Under the pieces are notes generated by a model. That model saw nothing but the letters and a program-made list of their open reading frames with translations. It searched no databases and was not told where the DNA came from. The translations under genes were made by a program, and so were the position numbers. From Armatimonadia bacterium (GTDB lineage: Bacteria; Armatimonadota; Zipacnadia; Zipacnadales; JABUFB01), in the NCBI GenBank assembly GCA_039679385.1, contig JBDKVB010000102.1, positions 1 through 43,655 on the forward strand: 43,655 nucleotides of DNA. Direction: 5' to 3'. This document shows positions 18,848 through 27,415 of this stretch, piece by piece; position 1 is the stretch's first letter, and each line of letters starts with the position of its first letter.

Positions 18848-21800
18848 GTGCAGACATCTCAGGCTCTGTCGGTCGTCGTGGTCCTCTGCGCCCTGCTCGC
18901 CTGTGCCTCGTGTTCCGGTCAGGCCCTCCTCACGGCCTATCAGACCACACAGCCCCCTGCGCTTGACGGTGTGCTCACCGACCCCTGCTGGCAAGCGGCG
19001 GTGGTTAGTTCACCCTTCCTGTCTGCCTCGGGACAAGAACTTCCCGAAGCCCAGACAGAGGTGCGGGTGTGCTGGGACGACCAGACCCTCTACCTGGGGA
19101 TCGAGGCGCGCGAACCCTACCTGGACCCGAAGCTGAACATGCTGCACCTGGTCAAGGCCGAGGCTACCGGTCGCGACGCCAGCGTGTTCTCCGAGGACTG
19201 CCTTGAGGTGTTCCTGCAGCCCGAGCCGGGGGCGTATTACCACTTCGCCACCAACTCGGGCACGGGACGCTACGAGGCCCGCAACCGTGACGCCGCCTGG
19301 AACGGCGACTGGCAGTGTGTGACCAGCCGGGGCATGGACCGGTGGACGGCGGAGATGGCGATTCCGCTCTCGTCGCTGAGCGCGAAGCCCTCCGGAGAGT
19401 GGCGCGCCAACTTCGCTCGCGAGCGCAGCGCGGTGAAGGAGCTCAGCACCTGGTGCGGCCTGCAGAACGATTTCCACGCGACGGAGGCCTACGGAAGGCT
19501 GCGCTTCGCGGAGTCTGGTCCGGCGCTGGGACCGGTGACTGTGGAGGCACGCGCCGGTGAGGTGACGCTTCGCAGCAACCTGCGTCCGTCAGCTACGGGT
19601 CGTGCGACTCTGGAGGCGCAGCTTCAGACAGGCGGCCAGACCGTCAGGGCCCAGACCCAGGCCTCCGGAAACGTGGCACTGCGACTGGCACCCCCGGCGA
19701 CTGCAGCGACGGGTGAAGCGAAGCTCACGTACCGTCTGCTCCAGGACGGAGTCGCACTGCTGGAGTCCGCGCCGATGCAGACGTCCCTGGGTGGCGCCAC
19801 GGCTGATCTCACACTTGGCTCGGCAGACGTGCGCGCCGAGGTTCTACTGAATGGCTCACCGGTGAAGGCCGGGGCTGAGGCCACGAAGCTGGCGCTGCGT
19901 CCGGGGCTGAACGTGCTGGCGCTGACGGCGGAGGCAACGGGGCCTCATCCAGGGCTGGAGCCTGAACTCCGCCTCGGGCAGCGCCCTTTGCCGTCGCGGT
20001 GGCTGACTCGCACACAGGCGCCGTCGGAAGATTGGACGCAGGCGGTTCCGGGCAAGGACTGGGCTCGCGCCTCGGAGGGAGAGCTCTGGCCAAAGGACCA
20101 GCCCGGTGTGCAGCGGCTGTGGGCCGTCTGTGCGATCTACCTTCCGCTCCAGGGCCCACAGTTGTTCCCGCGGACGGACACCTGCTACCTGCCGCGAGGT
20201 AGTCGCCAGTTCGTCCGGCTCAACCTGCACCTCCCGCCGGAGCTGCCGACGAACGGTTACTCGATGTTCGTGGAGGTTCCGGACTCGGTGCGCTGTGTGG
20301 CGCTCGACCCGCTGGGCTCGGTGACGCCGGGGATGACCTCGGAGCCGATCAGCGCTGAAGGTGGCGCGACCATGTCACGCTATCGGCTTCACTACTCGGG
20401 AGTGCCTGGCGACGGAATCGAGCTGTCCCTGCGTTGGGGTGATGAGAGCGGCGGGACGCTGGCATATCAGCCTTCCCTGCGCACCGGCGGGACTCACGAC
20501 TGGCGTCACCTGACTGCAGAAGTCACCGCGCCTGCGGGGGCCGCTAACGTCCGGCCGCTGGTCATCAAGTGGCAGGACCGCGGGATCGTGGGCACGGCCT
20601 GGGTGGACAACGTGGTCTTCCGGGCGGCTGACGCGAAGCAGAACTTGCTCAAGATGGGCACGCTGGACGAGCCGACCTGGGGCAACCACGGAATGCTCAA
20701 ACCCGAGGGGCCTGACGGGAGTCGCTGCATCAAGATAGTCTCGACGGCGGAGACCGCGAACCGGCAGCAGGCCCTGTGGGTGGACAACCAGGGGTCGGTG
20801 CCGGTCAAGGCAGGCCGCAAGTATGTCGTCGAGATGGATGTGCGTTGCGCGGACCTGCGCTCACCCAGTTCGCAGCCCCTGGTGGGGTTGCTGCTGGAGG
20901 CACCGGGAGACATGCCGCTAGGTGAGATGCCGATGTACACGTACTGCGAGGTCCTCGACGGGACCGTCACGGAGGTGCCCAGTCGCAGCCGCCTCGTGGT
21001 GCTCCCGGCCCTCAAGAACGTCCAGCCCGCGAGGGCGCGAATCTGCCCCTGCTACTACGGGTCGGTCTTCACCACGCCGGAGGTCGCAAAGGCCTTCGCC
21101 GACAACTGCCGGGCCTCCGGGATCACCTGGACCTACGGACGCTCGAGCAATGACGTCGTACCGCATCTGCTCCCGCAGGGCCACAAGGTCATCCTGAGCC
21201 TGCCCTGGGAGCCGTGGAGTGCTCCGCCGGGCGCCGCCGAGTGGCTTGAGCAACACCCCGAACTGCAGGCACGGGACTTCAGCGGCAAGCCGATGCTGCG
21301 GGCAATCTGCCCGACATGGTTCCTCGACGAGGGCAAGGAGCCCCTGGCGAAGCTGGAGGAATGGGTCCTCAGGCTAGTGAGTACAGAGAACTGCGCCGGG
21401 GTCGACTGGGACTTCGAGCAGTCCGTGCTCGACCCACCGACCTTCTGCACCTGCGACCGCTGCTTGAAGGAGTTCCGCCGGTATGGCAAACTCCCAGCGG
21501 AGGCGGTGCTGACGCCGCAGACCCTCCAGGGACAGTATCGGCGGCTGTGGACCGACTTCCGCTGTGAGCAGAACGCGCAGATGGTCGGGAAGCTGCGGGA
21601 GATGCTGCGCAAGGCGGACCGCCCCATCGAGTTCTCCATCTACTCGGGCTATCAGGGCGAGCGCACGCGTGAGCACTACGGCGTGGATTGGTTCCGCATG
21701 GCCCGGTTCATCGACCTCGCGATCGCCGGCTACAACGGGCACCGCGATGAGGTCTACAGCACGGTCGAAGCGCTGGGCAAGGTGCCCTTCATGGGCGGCG

Positions 21801-22213
21801 AGCTGTGGTACCTGTCCGACCGTGACAGCCGAAGTGGCGCACCTCGTATGGAGACCTGGCGGAACCGCATCCTCCGTCAGTACGTCGAGAGCGGCTGTCA
21901 GGGCTGCCTGATCTGGTGGCTGCCTCCAATGGAGGGTGGGGCGTTCTATGCTACCTCCGAGGCGACGGAGTTGATCGCCCGCTACGAGGATTATTTCGTG
22001 GCCACCCAACGCTGCGACGCGAGGGTCACGGTGACGGGGCTTCCCGAGACCGACTGGGCTGCCTTCGCCCACGGGGGGAAGACACTGGTGCTTCTGATGA
22101 ACTTCCGGGGGGAGCAGGCAAGCGCTGAAGTGAGGTTTGGGGACGCGACGACGACCCGCTCGGTCGCGCCCTATGGCTGTGAGGTAGTGCTGCTGGAGGA
22201 CGCCGAAGATTGA
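18848..22213 (+). CDS. Exported CBM9-like protein with a C-terminal glycosidase-like barrel
   Basis: 1121 residues from a GTG at 18848 with GGAG just upstream. The signal sequence (about 5-22) ends ALLACASCSG; Cys20-region spacing would allow lipidation, but the lipobox is imperfect. Residues about 27-225 match a CBM9-like domain: PPALDGVLTDPCW at 37-49, VRVCWDDQTLYLGIEA at 72-87, EDCLEVFLQP at 116-125, and WTAEMAIPLSSL at 166-177. Two beta-rich domains follow (about 230-700). The last 380 residues look like a TIM-barrel glycosidase: VDWDFEQS near 852 is followed by a CTCDRC cluster, then GGELWYLSDRD and LIWWLPP. The barrel resembles GHL/GH42-type uncharacterised families; catalytic residues are not certain. 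Predicted role: binding and hydrolysis of extracellular glycan. Confidence 0.65.
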   Translation: MQTSQALSVVVVLCALLACASCSGQALLTAYQTTQPPALDGVLTDPCWQAAVVSSPFLSASGQELPEAQTEVRVCWDDQTLYLGIEAREPYLDPKLNMLHLVKAEATGRDASVFSEDCLEVFLQPEPGAYYHFATNSGTGRYEARNRDAAWNGDWQCVTSRGMDRWTAEMAIPLSSLSAKPSGEWRANFARERSAVKELSTWCGLQNDFHATEAYGRLRFAESGPALGPVTVEARAGEVTLRSNLRPSATGRATLEAQLQTGGQTVRAQTQASGNVALRLAPPATAATGEAKLTYRLLQDGVALLESAPMQTSLGGATADLTLGSADVRAEVLLNGSPVKAGAEATKLALRPGLNVLALTAEATGPHPGLEPELRLGQRPLPSRWLTRTQAPSEDWTQAVPGKDWARASEGELWPKDQPGVQRLWAVCAIYLPLQGPQLFPRTDTCYLPRGSRQFVRLNLHLPPELPTNGYSMFVEVPDSVRCVALDPLGSVTPGMTSEPISAEGGATMSRYRLHYSGVPGDGIELSLRWGDESGGTLAYQPSLRTGGTHDWRHLTAEVTAPAGAANVRPLVIKWQDRGIVGTAWVDNVVFRAADAKQNLLKMGTLDEPTWGNHGMLKPEGPDGSRCIKIVSTAETANRQQALWVDNQGSVPVKAGRKYVVEMDVRCADLRSPSSQPLVGLLLEAPGDMPLGEMPMYTYCEVLDGTVTEVPSRSRLVVLPALKNVQPARARICPCYYGSVFTTPEVAKAFADNCRASGITWTYGRSSNDVVPHLLPQGHKVILSLPWEPWSAPPGAAEWLEQHPELQARDFSGKPMLRAICPTWFLDEGKEPLAKLEEWVLRLVSTENCAGVDWDFEQSVLDPPTFCTCDRCLKEFRRYGKLPAEAVLTPQTLQGQYRRLWTDFRCEQNAQMVGKLREMLRKADRPIEFSIYSGYQGERTREHYGVDWFRMARFIDLAIAGYNGHRDEVYSTVEALGKVPFMGGELWYLSDRDSRSGAPRMETWRNRILRQYVESGCQGCLIWWLPPMEGGAFYATSEATELIARYEDYFVATQRCDARVTVTGLPETDWAAFAHGGKTLVLLMNFRGEQASAEVRFGDATTTRSVAPYGCEVVLLEDAED

Positions 22214-22224
22214 GGTCCTGCTGG

Positions 22225-22614
22225 ATGGCTGTCGAGACCCCGTTCAAGGAGTGTACCTGCTGTTCTGCATCCTGGGAGAGCCTTTCGGCCTTCGTCCTGG
22301 ATCCTGAGTTGACGCTTGAGGGCTACCAGCCCAGCTTTGCGAACCCCTTTGAGGGCTGGCTGCTCCTCACCCATGACACTCCGGGCTGCAGGACCACGCT
22401 GGCCGTGAAGACAGCGCATCTGCGTGACCTGTACGATGGGCCGGACTATGCGGAGCGACGCACGGGAACGCCTGGCTGCCCGCTACTTTGCATCAGAGAG
22501 AACCGGCTGGAAGAGTGTACGATGGACTGCGACATGGCGTGGGTGCGCCAGGTGATGCAGTACCTGCGACGGCACACCCTTCCCCCGCGTCTGGTCACGG
22601 AGGAGGCGCAGTAG
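22225..22614 (+). CDS. Conserved Cys-rich hypothetical protein, probable metal binding
   Basis: 129 residues from the ATG at 22225, preceded by GAGGT at 22214-22218; a TTG at 22210 overlapping the upstream stop is possible but less likely. Cysteines fall in clusters: Cys10, Cys12, Cys13, Cys55, Cys85, Cys89, Cys98 and Cys102, with His50. Between them are LEGYQPSF (31-38), GWLLLTHD (44-51), TTLA (57-60) and RDLYDGP (67-73). This arrangement resembles small conserved hypothetical proteins of other bacteria that are thought to bind zinc or an iron-sulfur cluster; no function is known to me. It starts about 10 bases after the CBM9 protein stop, so it is probably cotranscribed, though nothing links it to glycan use. 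No signal peptide. Confidence 0.6.
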   Translation: MAVETPFKECTCCSASWESLSAFVLDPELTLEGYQPSFANPFEGWLLLTHDTPGCRTTLAVKTAHLRDLYDGPDYAERRTGTPGCPLLCIRENRLEECTMDCDMAWVRQVMQYLRRHTLPPRLVTEEAQ

Positions 22615-22659
22615 GCCACCGATCGTGTGCTGCGGGGCGAGGCTGCTGTGCGCAGGCGG

Positions 22660-23586
22660 CTAGACCGGGTCGATGCCGTCGATGAGGCGTCGCATGATCT
22701 CATCGTCGGCTGCCTTCGCCTCGGCGTCGTAGGCCTCCTCGAGCTTCCTGACCAGCTCGCGGAACTCTTCGTTCTCCCCCATCAGCTCCTTCAGTCGGGT
22801 CCGGATCGCCTGAGCCGTCTCCTGCAGACCCGAAGTGTCCACCCGTATCCCGAGCAGTTGCGACGCCACACTGATTCCCCTCACGAGGCTTGGGGTATAG
22901 GTGGGAATCTCCAGGAGCGGATAGTGCGGGATGTCCACCACGAGGGAGTACATGTCGGCGTTGCGCTCACTGGCCCGCGTGATGAGGTAGGTAACGAAGC
23001 CGGCCGGTCCCTCGTAGTCGCTGAAGCTGACATTGAGAGAGGACATCCTGGCGCGCAGCTCCGGGCGTGAGACCGACGCATGTGCCCTGGGCTCCCGGGT
23101 GTGCGGGACCGCGGCTGCGACACTCCCCACGAAGACGATCGTGCGGACGCCGAAGGTCTCCACCACCTCGAGAAGGCAGTCGGCGAACTGACGCCAATGC
23201 AGGTGCGGCTCCTCACCCGAGAACAGCAGCAGGTTGTCCTCGGGCGCCGCGTAGAGCTCGTTCTTGCTGAAGGAGAGCTGACGCACCAGGCCGTTCTGGA
23301 TCGCACAGTGGGGCCTGAGCAGGCCAGCCTGCTCCATGCCGCTGACCGCTCGCACCGTCGCGACCTCGCCGTCGGCGACCAGCGTCACCGGGCCCGACAG
23401 GATGGGGAGGTGCAACACCTGAAAGTCATTGGGGTCGATCTCGCCGATCTTGATGGCGGCGAGCTCGCGCCGGAAATGCTCCACGGTGCCCGTGGAGACG
23501 TGCCCGCCATCCATCCATCCGGTGAAGGCCAGCACCAGAGAGGGTGCCTCCATGGCCGGCCGGCTGCGCAGCTTCAGTTGCTCCAT
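22660..23586 (-). CDS. PAC2 family protein
   Basis: 308 residues, ATG behind AAAGGTGA. PAC2 proteins share the fold of proteasome assembly chaperone 2. Many bacteria and archaea have one, but their cellular role is not established. Family features are LVLAFTGWMDGG at 17-28 near the N-terminus, TIVFVGSVAAAVPHTREP in the middle, a DYEGPAGFVTYL segment and DIPHYPL followed by a TPSLVRG stretch. The last ~50 residues are charged and helical (KELMGENEEFRELVRKLEEA), probably a short coiled coil. It converges on the Cys-rich protein and lies 82 bases downstream of the lyase gene at 23669-26401 on the same strand. I see no sequence sign of a proteasome gene nearby. Confidence 0.88.
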   Translation of the reverse strand: MEQLKLRSRPAMEAPSLVLAFTGWMDGGHVSTGTVEHFRRELAAIKIGEIDPNDFQVLHLPILSGPVTLVADGEVATVRAVSGMEQAGLLRPHCAIQNGLVRQLSFSKNELYAAPEDNLLLFSGEEPHLHWRQFADCLLEVVETFGVRTIVFVGSVAAAVPHTREPRAHASVSRPELRARMSSLNVSFSDYEGPAGFVTYLITRASERNADMYSLVVDIPHYPLLEIPTYTPSLVRGISVASQLLGIRVDTSGLQETAQAIRTRLKELMGENEEFRELVRKLEEAYDAEAKAADDEIMRRLIDGIDPV

Positions 23587-23668
23587 GCCCTATCACCTTT
23601 GGCCGTGCTCAGCGGCCGCATCCTCGCAGGATTACGACACTCGTCTGCTTCAGACCGATGACGCCGGG

Positions 23669-26401
23669 CTAGAGACCGGCCGTTGCCGTCTCGGTGGCAA
23701 GCGCCGCTCCTCGGCCGTCAAGCCGCTGCAAGGTCACTGCTCCGGTCAGGCTTGAGGAGAGGGTGAAGCGGTCTTCGCCTCCCCGGTGCTTCACGATCAC
23801 CACCATCGTCTCCCCCGACTGCTGCATCGTAGCCTCAGCGACTGCCGCCTCGCCCCGGTGTGGCTCGATCACACTCACGTAGACGGTTCCCGGTCCCTTG
23901 CGGCGGTCGATGACGCAACTGTGAGTCTCTCCCCGAGAGGGGTCTTTGGCAAGGATCATCTCGGCGTCAGCGGGCTGCAGTTGCAGCACCGACAGCTTCC
24001 GGGGCCCCTCAGCAAACTCGACCCGGCAGAGGCCTGCGGGGACGTCACCGCGTCGCACCTCCGTCAGGTGGGCATACCCGCGAGCCGTGATGGGATTCTG
24101 CGCAAGCCGGCTGAGCGAGGCGCTGCTGCTCACCTGCCCCGGCCCGTGGAGAGCCAGGTCGTAAGTGTGCGGCTTGTCGGAGGATACGCGGAAGACGTCC
24201 AGGACGTAGTTGTCCACCAGGCACAGCGTCCGGTCGAGGAGGACGCCGGGATACGCGGTGTCGCAGGTCGCACGCGCGGCTTTGAAGACCGGACCAGAGT
24301 GGAACAGTCGGCAGACGCCATACACCCGCATATCGCCCGACTCTCCGGTCCAGATTCCGTTGGACATCGCCTGTGGAAGCTGGGCGACCTCGTCCACCGT
24401 CACCGTGTTGTGGGCGATGGTCTGGTTCGCCCAGGTCAGGTGCATGGGGTTGTCGTAGCCCCAGGAACCGGCGTCGGGGCACAGAACCTCATCGAGACCG
24501 TACAGGTCGATGCTAAGCCGGTCGGGATGGTCGTGACCGCTCCCGTAGGGCCCGAAGGCGAAGTTGACGCTGGTCGACTCCACGTCCAGTGGACGGTTGC
24601 GCAGGATCGCGAAGCCGCCAATCTGGAAGAGCGTGCAACCGGCCTCATGGCGTCCGCTGATTCCGATCCGCGCGTCCTTGCTCAGGTCATACTCGCCAGC
24701 CGGAACGTCCTTCGGGCTGTGCACAAGACTCCAGAAGTCGAGGCGGCGGCCGTCTCGTCCCTGCGTTTCGAAGCTACCGTTCTGGAGCACGTTGCGGCCG
24801 GTGGGGACCACTGTTACCTTCAGGTCATCCCAGAGGATCTCTCCGGCGCCGTCCTCAAGGAACACATGAAGGCGAACCTGACGGTACTGCCCGGCCTTGC
24901 CCTCGGGGTCCGGCGGAATCTGGGCCTTCACCGCCTGCCAGCCCTCGCCGTCCTTCACCCGGTTCGAGAAGAGGGTCTGGTCACCGAAGTTGCATCGCAG
25001 GTGCGCGCTGCCGCCTCCGGCCTTGAGCACCTTGACCCAGCCAGTCGCTTCGACCGCAGCGTCGACGGGAATGGTCACGTTGGCAACCAGGGCGCAGCGG
25101 CCACCGGCCTCGGTCTTGAGCTGGAAGGCGGCCTCACCATCGTGGGCATCACCGAAGACGACCTTGCCCTCGGACTTGCCTGAGGGCTGCCACAGGTCCC
25201 AGGGACCGGGGACCTTGCTGCCGAAGTTGCGCTCACGGCTAATGATCCAGGCGTACTTGGGGTCACCGTACTCCTGATAGGCCAACTCGTAGATCGGATG
25301 ATAGGCCAGGGCGCGTGAGCCGGAGTCGCCGACGGCCGCCAGACTCCCGTTGGGGAAGGCGTAGTAGAAGGGCGCATCGAGGAAGGCGCGAATCGAGCGG
25401 TCACCCGCCGGTCCGTATTCCTCGTGCGGTGCGCTTCCCTCGAAGGGTCCCATCAGGCCGGGGAGCTTCGCGTGCCACAGGTCGATGCCGGAGTTCCTCG
25501 CCGCGACCATGATGGGCACCAGCGCTGAGGCCGTGTAGTAGGTATAGCCCATCGAGCGCTCCCAGTGGATGCCGTCGGAGAAGATCGAGTGGGTGAGCTG
25601 CTGCACGATCCCATACAGGTAGCCGCGACGGTCGGGGTCCCAGACGCCGTTGATGGCTTCTTCGATGAGCTCGCGGTCGCCGATCGCAAAGCCGCAAGAG
25701 GCGACGATCGTCAGCGCCCAACTACGCCAGTTGCTGGAGTTCATATGGCCGCAGCGATGGCCACACTCCCAGCCGAGGATTCGCAGCAGGTCGCGCTCGA
25801 TCAGGCGGCTGTCGTCGGCGCTAACGAAAGGCGTTCCGGCGATGAGGTCATAGGCCATGGCAGCATCGATCGCCAGCGGACCCTCGCCAAGCGTGCTGTC
25901 GGTGAAGCGCCCTCGTGAAGGCGTTGTCTTGAGGGTCGGGCAGACGCGGGCGCAGGCAAGCAGAATCTCACGGCAGCGCTCTCCATACTTGCGCTCGCCG
26001 GTCAGGGCGTAGGCTTCGGCAAGAATCGCAGCGGTTGAGAAGTCGCCGCGTGTGGGCTGGCGAGACGCGTAGTCGGGCGAGCTGCGCAGGGCGTCCTCGG
26101 CCTGGCTGCGAATCAGGGTGACGACGGCCGTCGTGTAGGCATCGCCGGCAGCGAGGTCGGACTTGATGCGGGCGAGGTCGGCGGCTGTGCAGAAGACCCG
26201 TGGATGGTCGGGCAACTTGTCGGGAATCGGCACGCGGAGGATGTCACGGTAGGAAGGCAGGGCGGGCTTCGCCGCCTGCTCCGCAGCGGCAAGGGTCTGA
26301 GGCTTCGTGCTCTCGGGACCATCGGCGAAGCTAGCCATATGTGCTCCAAAGCCCAGGGCCAAGAAGCCCAGAAAGAGCGAAACTCGGGGTAGGTATGTCA
26401 T
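23669..26401 (-). CDS. Heparinase II/III-like lyase with inserted jelly-roll-like segment
   Basis: 910 residues from the ATG at 26401 (AAGGCAGG upstream); the frame extends to 26470 but the signal peptide begins here (hydrophobic 6-22). The toroid covers about 45-390, with HMNSSNWRSW at 219-228 and DGIHWERSMGYTYYT at 276-290. A segment at about 415-540 reads as a carbohydrate-binding jelly-roll inserted before the lyase sandwich, with paired strands ending GEILWDDLKVTVV. The sandwich has GSGHDHPDRL at 620-629 (His623, His625, Asp627) and AHNTVTVDE at 663-671. The spacing of these motifs is that of the other lyases in the window, so this is a fourth family member. It is divergent from the aldolase gene and probably secreted to the periplasm or outside. 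Substrate unknown. Confidence 0.8.
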   Translation of the reverse strand: MTYLPRVSLFLGFLALGFGAHMASFADGPESTKPQTLAAAEQAAKPALPSYRDILRVPIPDKLPDHPRVFCTAADLARIKSDLAAGDAYTTAVVTLIRSQAEDALRSSPDYASRQPTRGDFSTAAILAEAYALTGERKYGERCREILLACARVCPTLKTTPSRGRFTDSTLGEGPLAIDAAMAYDLIAGTPFVSADDSRLIERDLLRILGWECGHRCGHMNSSNWRSWALTIVASCGFAIGDRELIEEAINGVWDPDRRGYLYGIVQQLTHSIFSDGIHWERSMGYTYYTASALVPIMVAARNSGIDLWHAKLPGLMGPFEGSAPHEEYGPAGDRSIRAFLDAPFYYAFPNGSLAAVGDSGSRALAYHPIYELAYQEYGDPKYAWIISRERNFGSKVPGPWDLWQPSGKSEGKVVFGDAHDGEAAFQLKTEAGGRCALVANVTIPVDAAVEATGWVKVLKAGGGSAHLRCNFGDQTLFSNRVKDGEGWQAVKAQIPPDPEGKAGQYRQVRLHVFLEDGAGEILWDDLKVTVVPTGRNVLQNGSFETQGRDGRRLDFWSLVHSPKDVPAGEYDLSKDARIGISGRHEAGCTLFQIGGFAILRNRPLDVESTSVNFAFGPYGSGHDHPDRLSIDLYGLDEVLCPDAGSWGYDNPMHLTWANQTIAHNTVTVDEVAQLPQAMSNGIWTGESGDMRVYGVCRLFHSGPVFKAARATCDTAYPGVLLDRTLCLVDNYVLDVFRVSSDKPHTYDLALHGPGQVSSSASLSRLAQNPITARGYAHLTEVRRGDVPAGLCRVEFAEGPRKLSVLQLQPADAEMILAKDPSRGETHSCVIDRRKGPGTVYVSVIEPHRGEAAVAEATMQQSGETMVVIVKHRGGEDRFTLSSSLTGAVTLQRLDGRGAALATETATAGL

Positions 26402-26495
26402 TGCCAACCTGCCTTCGGTAGTTCGCGTAGGCCGCACCCAGTACCCTCGGCGAGATGGCCTGTCGCACACCAGTAATGCATGAGAATTCGTCGCC

Positions 26496-26532
26496 AGAGG
26501 GCCCTTACCCTTTGGGTATCGAAGAGGGCTCT
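26496..26532. repeat. Direct repeat pair flanking a palindrome, possible operator
   Basis: AGAGGGCCCT (26496-26505) and AGAGGGCTCT (26523-26532) differ at one base and are offset by 27 bases, and each is nearly self-complementary. Between them, TACCC-TTT-GGGTA (26506-26518) is a perfect five-pair inverted repeat. It sits between the divergent lyase and aldolase genes, where a regulator could control both. No promoter was recognised beside it. Confidence 0.35.
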
Positions 26533-26620
26533 GCAGGCTATGGGGAGGGACGGCTGAACCTCGGAGAGAAACTCAGGTCGAAGAGATCCGCTTCGCACAC
26601 AGGCAGGCAGGAGGACCACT

Positions 26621-27391
26621 ATGCGCACCAACCCCGTGAAGAAGACGCTGCGTGAGGGCGGCACGACGATCGGTACCTGGCTGGGACTACCGGACCCCTT
26701 CGTCGCCTACCACATGGCCGGAGTGGGATTCGACTGGCTCAACGTAGACCTGGAGCACAGCCCGATCAACATCGAGACGGCAGCCCTGATGTTCCAGGCG
26801 ATTGCGCAGGCCGGCGGCGTCCCGCTTGCCCGCGTTCCCTGGGCCAGCGGCGAGAACGTGAAGCGTGTGCTCGACGCCGGGGCCTGGGGTGTGATCTACC
26901 CGATGCAGAACACGCGCCAGGAGGTGGAGGACGCGGTCTCCTGGGCCAAGTACCCCCCACGCGGGTGCAGGAGTATGGGCGGATCGCTGCACGCAATGTC
27001 TTTCGGCGCCAGCGGGAGCGACTACTTCAACCGCGCCAAGGACGAGACGCTGGTCGTGATCCAGATCGAGCACATCGACGCCGTCGGGCGGCTCGATGAC
27101 CTGCTCTCGGTGCCGGATATCGACGCGGTGTTCATCGGGCCCAATGACCTGGGAGCCTCCATGGGCCTCGCGCCCGGCGCCTACGTGACCGACCCCGAGT
27201 TTGCCGCAGCCGTCGACGAGATTCGCAAGGCCTGTGAGCGCCATGGCGTCGCACCGGGGCTGCACGTCTTCAGCCCGGAGGATGCTGTGCGCCGCCAGAA
27301 GGAAGGCTTCCGGTTTCTCGCACTGTGCAGCGAGACGCGCTTCATGACCGCCGGAGCTCGGGAGGCTCTGTCGAAGGCCCGCAGCCTCTAG
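26621..27391 (+). CDS. HpcH/HpaI family class II aldolase
   Basis: 256 residues, ATG behind a strong AGGAGG. The family performs metal-dependent, reversible aldol cleavage of 2-keto-3-deoxy acids to pyruvate plus an aldehyde. Signatures: VDLEHSP at 42-48 (His46 as catalytic base), RVPW at 71-74 (Arg71), GVIYPMQNT at 90-98 where Met-Gln-Asn replaces the more usual Pro-x-Val, IQIEH at 147-151 (metal ligand Glu150) and FIGPNDLG at 171-178 (metal ligand Asp176). Close relatives are 2-keto-3-deoxy-L-rhamnonate and 4-hydroxy-2-oxoheptanedioate aldolases. Next to lyases that release unsaturated uronates, a 2-keto-3-deoxy sugar acid substrate is plausible, but that is inference. It is alone on its strand; a strong hairpin overlaps the stop. 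Confidence 0.9.
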   Translation: MRTNPVKKTLREGGTTIGTWLGLPDPFVAYHMAGVGFDWLNVDLEHSPINIETAALMFQAIAQAGGVPLARVPWASGENVKRVLDAGAWGVIYPMQNTRQEVEDAVSWAKYPPRGCRSMGGSLHAMSFGASGSDYFNRAKDETLVVIQIEHIDAVGRLDDLLSVPDIDAVFIGPNDLGASMGLAPGAYVTDPEFAAAVDEIRKACERHGVAPGLHVFSPEDAVRRQKEGFRFLALCSETRFMTAGAREALSKARSL

Positions 27392-27408
27392 GCTTCAGAG
27401 GCTGCGGG
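27378..27408 (+). terminator. 12-bp hairpin overlapping the aldolase stop codon
   Basis: CCCGCAGCCTCT at 27378-27389 pairs perfectly with AGAGGCTGCGGG at 27397-27408 around a seven-base loop. The TAG stop (27389-27391) lies at the loop edge, so part of the stem is coding. It lies 8 bases from the end of the convergent SDR gene (27416). No T run follows, so it is either a weak bidirectional terminator or an mRNA 3-prime stabiliser. Confidence 0.5.
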
Positions 27409-27415
27409 GAGTGTG

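Noticed and set aside
23786-25183. Plus-strand frame of 465 codons opposite the lyase at 23669-26401
   Set aside because: Antisense shadow without family features.
380-26401. PEP-CTERM sorting signals on the secreted proteins
   Set aside because: No C-terminus has a PEP motif followed by a hydrophobic segment and basic end, despite the nearby exosortase-type hydrolases.
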